The notes beneath the pieces are model-generated. The model was not told the origin of the DNA. It saw only the letters and a list, made by a program, of their open reading frames with translations, and ran no database searches. A DNA stretch of 10,952 nt from NCBI GenBank assembly GCA_002842135.1, contig PHCD01000063.1:1-10952 (forward strand), read 5' to 3'. Every line of letters starts with the position of its first letter. The first letter of the stretch is position 1. Below, one piece after another: positions 1-6,571 of the stretch. This stretch comes from Betaproteobacteria bacterium HGW-Betaproteobacteria-8. Its GTDB lineage: Bacteria; Pseudomonadota; Gammaproteobacteria; Burkholderiales; Methylophilaceae. Position numbers and translations under genes: made by a program.

Positions 1-82
1 GTTCATTGGCGAGTGTATTCTGGTCGGGACGGATATTTGCTTCAAAGTAATTTTCGAACATGTAGACCAGGACTTCGAACAT
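1..82 (-). CDS. smg: Smg family protein (DUF494), N-terminal fragment
   Basis: Only the first 27 codons are in the window; the rest lies beyond the left edge. The minus strand reads MFEVLVYMFENYFEANIRPD and continues with QNTLANE, the characteristic opening of Smg/DUF494 proteins (MF-EVL-YLFE-Y). A GGGGG run at 88-92 sits 5 bases before the ATG at 82-80 and can serve as a ribosome binding site. The gene starts 27 bases after the dprA stop, so it is probably the third gene of the tsaP-dprA-smg transcript. Next to dprA is the usual place for smg in beta- and gammaproteobacteria, where topA often follows. The biochemical function of Smg is not established. The identification rests on a short stretch plus context, but both agree. 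Confidence 0.88.
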   Translation of the reverse strand, partial: MFEVLVYMFENYFEANIRPDQNTLANE

Positions 83-109
83 ATATTCCCCCAAGTGATG
101 AAAGCGGAA

Positions 110-1201
110 TCAGGTGAGACGCTGGTATCGACCCCCCGGTAGCGATGCAACCCTGCTTTCGAGTTCCAGCATCAACAGCATGGCCGAAAGGCTATCGCTC
201 GTCAAGCCACTGCGTTCCAGCAGTGCTTCCATAGTAATCGGCTCAAATCCCATGGAATCCAATAGGGGGTTGGATTCCAGCGGTTCTGCAGGTTCAGTGA
301 AAATATTTTCTCTTGATGTTGCGCCAAGCTCATCCACAATATCTTGTATGTTGTCGACCAGTTTGGCACCCTGTTTGATTAACAGGTGGCAGCCCTTGGA
401 AACGGGGGAATGGATTGATCCTGGAATGGCAAACACCTCTCTGCCTTGTTCGGCCGCGAGCCTTGCCGTGATCAGCGAGCCGCTCTGGACATTGGCCTCA
501 ACAACCAGGCAGCCTGTGGCCAAACCGCTGATGATGCGATTCCTGCGCGGGAAATTTTGCGCCATGGAGGGTGTGCCCAGCGCAAATTCCGAGATTATCA
601 GGCCATGTTCGGCGATCTGATGTGCAAGTTCCCGGTGCCTGGATGGATAGACGATATCCAGGCCGGTGCCGACAACGGCAATTGTGGCTCCGTTGGCTTT
701 CAGGGCACCGCGATGGGCAGCCCCATCTATGCCGAGTGCCATGCCGCTAATGATGGTATAGCCATGATTGGCCAGCGCCTGTGAAAAATCCTCGGCGTTC
801 TTTTCGCCCTGTGGGCTGGAATTGCGGCTGCCGACGACAGCAATGGCTGGCGTGTTAAGCCATCTGGTCTGGCCTTTTGCATAGAGCAGAGGTGGCGGAT
901 CGGGGATTTCCAGCAGTGCTTTTGGATAATCAGCATCGGCGAGGGTAATCAGGTGGTTTTGTTCGCCCTGCAGCCAATCGAGTGTGGCTTCGCTTGCCGT
1001 TAGATCAGGTCCGCTGCTGATTTTATCTGCTATGGCAGCGCTGACAAGCTGGCGCAGTTGCGATCCGGAAGCGGCAAAAACGGATTCCGGATCACCGAAG
1101 GTCTTGAGTAGTTGGCATACACCCTGGTTGCCTAGTCCATGGATATTGCAAAGTGCCACCCATAGCGCCAGTTCCTGCCGAGCGCTGGAATCCATTGTCA
1201 T
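110..1201 (-). CDS. dprA: DNA processing protein DprA (Smf)
   Basis: DprA loads RecA onto incoming single-stranded DNA during natural transformation; it is cytoplasmic. The 363-residue product has an N-terminal helical (SAM/HhH-like) region at about 10-65, then the Rossmann-like DprA domain: VVGSR (123-127), SGMALGIDGAAH (152-163), GTGLD (178-182), FPRRNRIISGL (217-227), and VEA near 234-236 followed by SGSLITA (240-246). Residues 305-361 match the C-terminal winged-helix region (MEALLERSGL). The length is normal and nothing is truncated. Two ATGs lie close together (codons 1 and 3) and neither has a clear Shine-Dalgarno sequence. The first lies only 2 bases after the tsaP-like stop codon, so translation is probably coupled to that gene. 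Sharing a transcript with a probable pilus secretin partner fits a role in DNA uptake, although dprA is also widespread in species not known to be competent. Confidence 0.97.
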   Translation of the reverse strand: MTMDSSARQELALWVALCNIHGLGNQGVCQLLKTFGDPESVFAASGSQLRQLVSAAIADKISSGPDLTASEATLDWLQGEQNHLITLADADYPKALLEIPDPPPLLYAKGQTRWLNTPAIAVVGSRNSSPQGEKNAEDFSQALANHGYTIISGMALGIDGAAHRGALKANGATIAVVGTGLDIVYPSRHRELAHQIAEHGLIISEFALGTPSMAQNFPRRNRIISGLATGCLVVEANVQSGSLITARLAAEQGREVFAIPGSIHSPVSKGCHLLIKQGAKLVDNIQDIVDELGATSRENIFTEPAEPLESNPLLDSMGFEPITMEALLERSGLTSDSLSAMLLMLELESRVASLPGGRYQRLT

Positions 1202-1203
1202 GG

Positions 1204-2256
1204 TCAGGGTGTTTGCACTACATCCAGCGGGTTGACAGGCTCTGAAGCTTGCATGATGAGGCCATAAGAGATGCGGTCGAAAGTGCGGAAAACCATCATC
1301 AGCCCTACGCGTTCGTTAGGCAGTTTGATTTTCTCGGGCACAGTGGTTTCGTCGTCTTCTTCCTTGGCTTTTTCATACTTGGGGTTCTTGACCAGGTTGC
1401 CTTCGCGGTAAATCGCCAGCACATGGCCAGGCTCCATGCCTTCCTTGGTACCGCGATTGATGGTGACAATGGAGTTACGGCCGGCTTCGTTGACGGAGCC
1501 ATAGATAGACAGGATGTGACCCTGCACCTGGGATTCAGGCGCACGCGGGACGAAGCTCTTGCTCAGTTCCTCGGTTGAGGCAATCAGTTTGTCACCCTTG
1601 AAGATTTCCTGATTGGCCTTGGATATCTCGGCCGTTGCAGGCTCGCCAAAGCGGGTGATGCTGGCATTACCGAGGTGGACCGCCTCAGTACCTAATACTT
1701 CCTTGGTGACGGGATCGGTGAATACCTTGCCTGTGCGGTAAACATTCCAGAACCTGCCTTGTTCCTCGGCAATTTCATCGACGTAAACTCTGACGCCTTG
1801 GCTCAGTACCACGCGATTTTCCTGGGCGCCGACGATACCCGGGGCATTCTCCAGTTCGTCGTTCTCGATGATCAATGGCTGGCTGAGGAAAGGCTCGATG
1901 ATATTGGGGGCGATGGTGGCGACGGCTTCTTTTTCCAGTTCTTCGATGCGGATGCCTGGTTCCAGTGTGACGGTTTCGCGCAGCAGTCGAAGCTGCGGAT
2001 CGCCATTGCTGAGGTCGAGCACCACCACGTCGCCCGGATAAATCAGGTGCGGATTCTTGATCTGGTCGCGGTTCATCTTCCAGACCTTGGGCCAGAGCCA
2101 GGGATCTTTGAGGAATTTGGCCGAGATGTCCCACAAGGTGTCGCCCTTGACGACGATGTGTCGTTCAGGGTGGTTTTCCTGGAGTTGCACATTTTGCGCT
2201 GCAGCATTCATTGCCGCACAACTAAGTAAGAGCAGCGTTATAATGTGTCTATACAT
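1204..2256 (-). CDS. tsaP: LysM-domain exported protein, TsaP-like (type IV pilus secretin-associated)
   Basis: This is a 350-residue exported protein. An N-terminal signal peptide (hydrophobic segment about 5-20) ends in AAA before Gln21. A LysM peptidoglycan-binding domain follows at about 33-80, with the features VVKGDTLWDISAKFL and LIYPGDVVVL. The remaining 270 residues have no catalytic motif that I recognise. They include a segment at about 246-335 (QGHILSIYGS, INRGTKEGMEPGHVLAIYR) of the kind found in TsaP, which I recall as resembling the FlgT C-terminal domain. TsaP anchors the PilQ secretin of type IV pili to the cell wall. The place between dprA and def is where the neisserial and pseudomonad tsaP genes lie. 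LLSC at 10-13 is too close to the N terminus to make a convincing lipobox. A GAGG at 2267-2270 lies 10 bases before the ATG. The LysM and export calls are firm; the tsaP name rests on domain layout and context. Confidence 0.85.
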   Translation of the reverse strand: MYRHIITLLLLSCAAMNAAAQNVQLQENHPERHIVVKGDTLWDISAKFLKDPWLWPKVWKMNRDQIKNPHLIYPGDVVVLDLSNGDPQLRLLRETVTLEPGIRIEELEKEAVATIAPNIIEPFLSQPLIIENDELENAPGIVGAQENRVVLSQGVRVYVDEIAEEQGRFWNVYRTGKVFTDPVTKEVLGTEAVHLGNASITRFGEPATAEISKANQEIFKGDKLIASTEELSKSFVPRAPESQVQGHILSIYGSVNEAGRNSIVTINRGTKEGMEPGHVLAIYREGNLVKNPKYEKAKEEDDETTVPEKIKLPNERVGLMMVFRTFDRISYGLIMQASEPVNPLDVVQTP

Positions 2257-2281
2257 AATTTTTTAGCCTCAGTATTTGAGT

Positions 2282-2294
2282 GCACAAGATGTGC
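2282..2294. repeat. Inverted repeat GCACA-AGA-TGTGC
   Basis: Perfect 5-base arms are separated by 3 bases in the tsaP/def intergenic region. On the minus strand the repeat falls in the presumed leader of the tsaP-like mRNA, 26 bases before its ATG. It could be an operator half-site pair or a small RNA hairpin. It is short enough to occur by chance. Confidence 0.3.
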
Positions 2295-2314
2295 GAACAT
2301 CCAAAAGCGGATAA

Positions 2315-2329
2315 AACTTCCGCGAAGTT
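2315..2329. promoter_or_regulatory. Inverted repeat AACTTC-CGC-GAAGTT, possible operator
   Basis: Perfect 6-base arms flank a 3-base centre. The element lies immediately downstream of the predicted start point of the minus-strand operon (about 2330) and upstream of the def -10-like box. It could bind a dimeric regulator affecting one or both divergent units, or form a 5' UTR hairpin. I do not recognise the motif as the site of a known regulator, so the function is inferred from symmetry and position only. Confidence 0.35.
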
Positions 2330-2371
2330 GCATTAAATTCTGCATGTAATTCATTCAACAATCAAGCTTTT

Positions 2372-2875
2372 ATGGCAATTTTAGACATCTTGAATTATCC
2401 CGACCCGCGACTATATACCGTCGCCAGGCCTGTGAAGGAGGTCGATGCCAGCATTCGCCGCCTGATCGATGACATGGCCGAGACTATGTATGCGGCGCCT
2501 GGAATAGGTTTGGCAGCGACCCAGGTCGATGTGCACTTGCAGGTTATTGTCATTGATATTAGCGAGGACAAGCAGAGCCCGCAGGTATTCATCAACCCGA
2601 AGCTGGTCAGCAAATGCGGTTCGCAGGATTATGAGGAGGGCTGTCTGTCGGTGCCTGGTATTTATGACACCGTGACACGCGCGGAAAAGATCACGGTCGA
2701 GGCGCTGGACCGCAACGGCAAATCATTTACGCTGGAGGCGGAGGGCTTGCTGGCCGTATGCATCCAGCATGAGATGGATCATCTGCAAGGCAAGGTGTTT
2801 GTCGATTATCTCTCGCAACTCAAGCAGATGCGCATCAAGAACAAGATGAAGAAGCGTCAGCGCGAACACGTCTGA
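2372..2875 (+). CDS. def: Peptide deformylase
   Basis: Def removes the N-formyl group from the initiator methionine of nascent proteins at the ribosome. All three family motifs are present in the 167-residue product: motif 1 GIGLAATQ (44-51), motif 2 EGCLS (89-93) and motif 3 QHEMDH (132-137). Cys91, His133 and His137 are the expected metal ligands and Glu134 the catalytic base. The length is typical of a proteobacterial type I enzyme, and the basic C-terminal tail ([10 protein letters not shown]) is usual. The start is the only ATG that gives the conserved [11 protein letters not shown] opening, although no clear Shine-Dalgarno sequence precedes it. It is the first gene of the plus-strand run and lies 25 bases before fmt, its functional partner. 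Confidence 0.98.
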   Translation: MAILDILNYPDPRLYTVARPVKEVDASIRRLIDDMAETMYAAPGIGLAATQVDVHLQVIVIDISEDKQSPQVFINPKLVSKCGSQDYEEGCLSVPGIYDTVTRAEKITVEALDRNGKSFTLEAEGLLAVCIQHEMDHLQGKVFVDYLSQLKQMRIKNKMKKRQREHV

Positions 2876-2900
2876 ACTGTCACGCTATTAAAGCCATTCT

Positions 2901-3827
2901 ATGAAAATCATTTTTGCCGGAACACCGGAATTTGCCGTGCCTGCCTTGCAGGCACTGATTGATGCCGGACATCAGGTCTCGCTGGTATTGACCCAGCCGG
3001 ACCGTCCTTCCGGCCGCGGCATGAAGCTCAAAGCCAGCCCGGTCAAACAGCTTGCCGTTGCCAGCGGAATCGAGGTGTTTCAGCCGGAAACCCTGAAAGA
3101 CGTCGACGTCCAGGCGCGCATCGCAGCAGAAAACGCCGATGTGATGATCGTAGCGGCGTATGGTCTGATCATTCCGACCTCCGTACTTAACATGCCGCGT
3201 TATGGCTGCTACAACATCCATGCTTCATTGCTACCGCGCTGGCGCGGTGCTGCGCCGATACAGCGTGCCCTGCTGGCCGGCGACAGTGAAACCGGCGTGA
3301 CCATCATGGAAGTGGTGCCGGCGCTGGATGCGGGGGCGATGGTCAGCCATGGTGTGATGCCGATTACAGAGCGCGATACTGCGCAAACCCTGCATGATGG
3401 TCTGGCCGCTATTGGAGCCTCGCTGATGGTCGAGGCCATGCGGAAGCTGGAACTGGATGGGAAGCTGGCAGCCACACCGCAGGATGAGGCGCTCGTGACT
3501 TATGCGCACAAGCTGGAAAAGACGGAAGCCGCCATAGACTGGAACCGGTCGGCACAGGAGTTATCGCGTCAGGTGCGTGCATTCAATCCCTTTCCGGTTG
3601 CACATACCGGTCTGAATGGCGAGGTCTGCCGGCTCTGGATGGCAACCAATCTGCCAGGCAAGGCATCGGCTGGAACGATAGTCGACCTCAGTGACGGCAT
3701 CCAGGTCGGTTGCGGGGAGGGTATCCTGCGTATCGAGGAATTGCAGATGCCAGGTGGCAAGCGTCTGCCAGCAAAGGACTTTATCCGCGGCCATCACCTG
3801 GAACCCGGGCAGAAGTTCGGCGATTGA
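2901..3827 (+). CDS. fmt: Methionyl-tRNA formyltransferase
   Basis: Fmt transfers a formyl group from 10-formyl-tetrahydrofolate to Met-tRNA(fMet) for translation initiation. The 308-residue product begins with MKIIFAGTPEFAVPAL. It carries the signature NIHASLLPRWRGAAPIQ (105-121), in which Asn105 and His107 are catalytic-site residues, and the LDAG loop with Asp143. The C-terminal tRNA-binding domain (about 205-308) includes the conserved RAFNPFP stretch and ends in PGQKFGD, as in other Fmt proteins. Length and motifs are normal. It follows def by 25 bases with only a weak ribosome binding site, consistent with co-transcription. A 74-base gap separates it from htpX. Confidence 0.98.
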   Translation: MKIIFAGTPEFAVPALQALIDAGHQVSLVLTQPDRPSGRGMKLKASPVKQLAVASGIEVFQPETLKDVDVQARIAAENADVMIVAAYGLIIPTSVLNMPRYGCYNIHASLLPRWRGAAPIQRALLAGDSETGVTIMEVVPALDAGAMVSHGVMPITERDTAQTLHDGLAAIGASLMVEAMRKLELDGKLAATPQDEALVTYAHKLEKTEAAIDWNRSAQELSRQVRAFNPFPVAHTGLNGEVCRLWMATNLPGKASAGTIVDLSDGIQVGCGEGILRIEELQMPGGKRLPAKDFIRGHHLEPGQKFGD

Positions 3828-3901
3828 TTGCGCACTTGAATTTTTATCCGGAAGCCGCATCTAAGCGCTGGGATAGATTCTGATTTTGAGAGGTTAAAGC
3901 A

Positions 3902-4744
3902 ATGTTGGGAAACTGGTTTAAAACTACCATCCTGATGGCAGGGATAGTTGTCTTGTTCGCCGGGGTTGGCGCGGCACTGGGTGGTGCCAGTGGCATGCTG
4001 ATTGCGCTGATTTTTGCCGGTGCGATGAATGTCTATGCCTATTGGTTTTCGGACAAGGCCGTACTGAAAATGTACAAGGCGCGGGAAGTCGATGCACAGA
4101 GCTCGCCCAAGTTTTACAACATGGTGCGTGAGCTGGCGCAGAATGCCAATTTGCCCATGCCCAAGGTCTATATTATCGATGAAGCGCAACCGAATGCCTT
4201 CGCTACCGGACGGGATCCGGAACATGCAGCGGTGGCTGCGACCAGCGGCATTATGCGTATCCTGTCGGAACGCGAATTGCGTGGCGTGATGGCGCATGAG
4301 CTGGCACACGTAAAAAACCGTGATACCCTGATTTCGACGATTTCAGCAACGGTGGCAGGTGCCATCTCAGCCATTGCGCAGTTTGGATTGCTGTTCTCCG
4401 GTGGCGGCCGCGACAGGGGTGTGCACCCGGCGTTTGCCCTTCTGATCATGATATTGGCACCGATGGCGGCCATGTTGATCCAGATGGCTATCTCGCGCGC
4501 ACGTGAATTCGAGGCCGACAAGGCTGGCGCAGAGATCAGTCGCGAGCCGGAGGCGCTGGCAAGTGCGCTGCAGAAAATACATAACTATGCACATCAAATT
4601 CCCATGGATACCGCTGAGCAGCATCCGGAAACGGCGCAGATGATGATTATCAATCCTTTATCTGCCGGTGGCCTGAAGGGCTTGTTCAGTACGCACCCCC
4701 AGACGGAAGAGCGTATCGCCAAACTGATGGCGATGGTTCCCTAG
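3902..4744 (+). CDS. htpX: Membrane zinc metalloprotease HtpX
   Basis: HtpX is an inner-membrane M48 metalloprotease that degrades misfolded membrane proteins. The 280-residue product has two N-terminal membrane helices (about 8-28 and 30-48), the zinc motif HELAH (132-136) followed by NRDT, then two more hydrophobic segments (about 145-167 and 178-197). The third zinc ligand is in REFEAD (201-206, Glu204). The family-specific [14 protein letters not shown] motif is present near the C terminus. A strong Shine-Dalgarno sequence, GAGAGG at 3888-3893, lies 8 bases before the ATG. The 74-base gap upstream contains a weak promoter-like pair (TTGAAT at 3836, TCTAAG at 3860) and no terminator, so both its own promoter and read-through from fmt are possible. 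Its position between fmt and rsmB appears to be a betaproteobacterial habit rather than an odd insertion. Confidence 0.97.
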   Translation: MLGNWFKTTILMAGIVVLFAGVGAALGGASGMLIALIFAGAMNVYAYWFSDKAVLKMYKAREVDAQSSPKFYNMVRELAQNANLPMPKVYIIDEAQPNAFATGRDPEHAAVAATSGIMRILSERELRGVMAHELAHVKNRDTLISTISATVAGAISAIAQFGLLFSGGGRDRGVHPAFALLIMILAPMAAMLIQMAISRAREFEADKAGAEISREPEALASALQKIHNYAHQIPMDTAEQHPETAQMMIINPLSAGGLKGLFSTHPQTEERIAKLMAMVP

Positions 4745-4745
4745 T

Positions 4746-6011
4746 TTGCGTATCGCTCAGAGAATTGCGGCAGATGCAGTTGGTCAGGTACTGGCTGGCC
4801 GCAATCTGTCCGGTGTGCTTGATGCTCTTTTCAGGACACATTCAAATATCACCCCGCAACAACGTGCTGTCGCCCAGGATCTGAGCTATGGCACTTTGCG
4901 TTTCTATGGCCGCATCGAGTCCATTATCGGGCAGTTGCTGGACAAGCCATTGACACACGAAGGTGTGCATCACCTGTTGCTGGTGGCGCTTTATCAGCTG
5001 CTTTATGACCGGGCTTCTGCTCACACGATTGTCAATCAGGCTGTAGAAGCGGCCGCCACTTTCAAAAAGCCCTGGGCCAAAGGCCTGGTGAATGCCGTAT
5101 TGAGAAATTATCTGCGCCGGGCTGAAGAATTCGCGGAACTGGATACGCAGGATGAAGTCGCCAGATACTCCTATCCGCAATGGTGGATAGACAAACTTAA
5201 AGTGCAATATCCGCAAGCGTGGCAATCCATACTCGAGGCCGGTAATACGCATCCGCCGATGTCATTGCGCATCAATCTGAGGAAGACCACACCGCAGGAT
5301 TACAGTGCATCCTTGAGTCGGCTGGAGATCGCGCATGAACTCATCGGACACCAGGCGGTGATCCTGAACAAGCCGGTGCCAGTAGATCAATTGCCCGGAT
5401 TTCAGGATGGTGTGGTTTCGGTGCAGGATTATGGTGCGCAATTTGCCGCAGACTTGCTGGATGTGAAACCCGGTATGCGGGTGCTTGATGCCTGTTGCGC
5501 GCCAGGTGGCAAAACCAGTCATATCCTGGAGCTGGCGGATGTGCAGATGCTGGGGTTGGACCATGATGCAGAGCGCTTGCAGCGCGTGCAGGGCAACCTG
5601 GATCGTCTGCAGTTGAGTGCAAGACTGCAGGTGGGCGATGCTGCTAACCCGGAAGCCTGGTGGGATGGTGTGCCGTTTGACCGCATCCTGGCCGACGTGC
5701 CGTGCACGGCATCGGGTATTGTGCGCCGCCATGTCGATATCAAGTGGCTGAGACGCGAACTTGATGTGAAGGCCTTTGCTGAGCAGCAGGGCCTGATTTT
5801 GCGTAGTTTGTGGCAGCTATTGGCAAAGGGTGGTAAATTGCTTTATGCGACGTGCTCGATTTTTCATGAGGAAAATCAACGTCAAATCGAGCGATTTTTA
5901 GAGCAACATAAGGATGCCAGCCAACTGTCGTTGGAACATCCTCAAGATGGACAGCTTATACCCTGTGCACAACATGACGGCTTTTTTTACGCGCTACTAC
6001 AAAAAGACTAA
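4746..6011 (+). CDS. rsmB: 16S rRNA m5C967 methyltransferase RsmB
   Basis: RsmB methylates cytosine 967 of 16S rRNA using S-adenosylmethionine. In the 421-residue product, residues 1-130 form the NusB-like RNA-binding domain. The Rossmann methyltransferase domain follows, with motif I DACCAPGGKTSH (248-259), motif IV ADVPCTASG (316-324) containing Cys320, and motif VI YATCS (367-371) containing the nucleophile Cys370. It ends with the usual DGFFYALLQK. The start is a TTG at 4746, one base after the htpX TAG. No ATG or GTG is available upstream before an in-frame stop, and starting further in would cut the conserved first helix (RIAQRIAADAV). No Shine-Dalgarno sequence is apparent, so initiation is probably coupled to htpX termination. 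The 3' end overlaps the next gene by 38 bases. Confidence 0.97.
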   Translation: MRIAQRIAADAVGQVLAGRNLSGVLDALFRTHSNITPQQRAVAQDLSYGTLRFYGRIESIIGQLLDKPLTHEGVHHLLLVALYQLLYDRASAHTIVNQAVEAAATFKKPWAKGLVNAVLRNYLRRAEEFAELDTQDEVARYSYPQWWIDKLKVQYPQAWQSILEAGNTHPPMSLRINLRKTTPQDYSASLSRLEIAHELIGHQAVILNKPVPVDQLPGFQDGVVSVQDYGAQFAADLLDVKPGMRVLDACCAPGGKTSHILELADVQMLGLDHDAERLQRVQGNLDRLQLSARLQVGDAANPEAWWDGVPFDRILADVPCTASGIVRRHVDIKWLRRELDVKAFAEQQGLILRSLWQLLAKGGKLLYATCSIFHEENQRQIERFLEQHKDASQLSLEHPQDGQLIPCAQHDGFFYALLQKD

Positions 6012-6558
6012 TTTAACTGTCATCTTTCTATGTCTGCTGTGCCTGGTAACGGGCGCCTCGGCAGCGGACAGTCACTTAACCATCAAGACTGCGGAACTGG
6101 TCGCCAGCGGTGACCAATACCTGCTCAATGCCGGGCTCGAGCTGAATCTGAGCGAAGAAGTGGAAGATGCGCTCAACAAGGGCGTGCAGCTCAATTTTCT
6201 GGTGGAGTTTCAGCTGACCAGTCCTCGAGAATACTGGTTCGATGATGAAATCATCACCGTCACCAACAATATCGCCTTCAGTTATCACGCGCTTTCCCGG
6301 CAGTATCTGCTCAACCGTAACAAGCATCAGCAGTCATTTTCAACGCTCGCAGAAGCCAAAGCGGAATTCGTGCGCCTGCGTGAGTGGAAGATGTTTGACA
6401 AAAGCCTGCTGAAAGATGACAAGACCTACCTGGCGGCCTTGAGAGTGCGGCTGGATCACTCCAAACTACCTAAGCCTATACAGGTCGACGCCCTCGGCTC
6501 CGAGCAATGGAACATGATTTCACAGCGCTATCGCTGGGAACCGGCATTGACGCCATAA
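5974..6558 (+). CDS. DUF4390 exported protein
   Basis: The predicted product is 194 residues. Starting at the ATG at 5974 gives a compact signal peptide: a basic N-region (TRYYKKTN), a hydrophobic core at about 14-26, and cleavage after ASA or ASAA near residues 30-31. The mature part is rich in beta-strand-like sequence and matches the DUF4390 family by LSRQYLLN (107-114), the segment REYWFDDE (85-92) and QWNMISQRYRWE near the end. DUF4390 genes commonly lie directly upstream of ntrY/ntrX-like genes in betaproteobacteria, so a periplasmic or membrane-associated role linked to the kinase is reasonable, though no function is known. Two upstream in-frame ATGs (5914, 5947) would put extra polar residues before the signal peptide and are less likely. 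The frame overlaps the rsmB end by 38 bases; ntrY follows after 13 bases. Confidence 0.88.
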   Translation: MTAFFTRYYKKTNLTVIFLCLLCLVTGASAADSHLTIKTAELVASGDQYLLNAGLELNLSEEVEDALNKGVQLNFLVEFQLTSPREYWFDDEIITVTNNIAFSYHALSRQYLLNRNKHQQSFSTLAEAKAEFVRLREWKMFDKSLLKDDKTYLAALRVRLDHSKLPKPIQVDALGSEQWNMISQRYRWEPALTP

Positions 6559-6571
6559 ATCAGACTCGAAC

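Larger units (their letters stand above)
2257..2371. promoter_or_regulatory. Divergent tsaP/def intergenic promoter region
   Basis: This 115-base AT-rich spacer lies between divergent genes and must carry promoters for both. For the minus-strand operon, a plausible sigma-70 pair is TTGATT (2365-2360) and CAGAAT (2342-2337) with a 17-base spacer, which puts the start near 2330. For def, a TGTAAT -10-like box lies at 2345-2350, but I see no good -35 at the right distance. If that box is used, the def leader would be only about 15 bases long. No Shine-Dalgarno sequence is visible before the def ATG. That the region contains promoters is nearly certain from gene orientation; the exact boxes are guesses. 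Two inverted repeats inside it are listed separately. Confidence 0.4.

Noticed and set aside
114..620. Plus-strand open frame (168 codons) opposite dprA
   Set aside because: It is antisense to well-conserved DprA motifs and the translation shows no recognisable domain.
1759..2229. Plus-strand open frame (156 codons) opposite the LysM gene
   Set aside because: It is antisense to the LysM domain; the Asp/His/Phe-rich translation is typical of a shadow frame.
3828..3901. Possible terminator or strong promoter between fmt and htpX
   Set aside because: I see no stem followed by a T-run, and the promoter-like boxes (TTGAAT, TCTAAG, 18-base spacer) match the consensus only moderately, so neither is listed as a feature.
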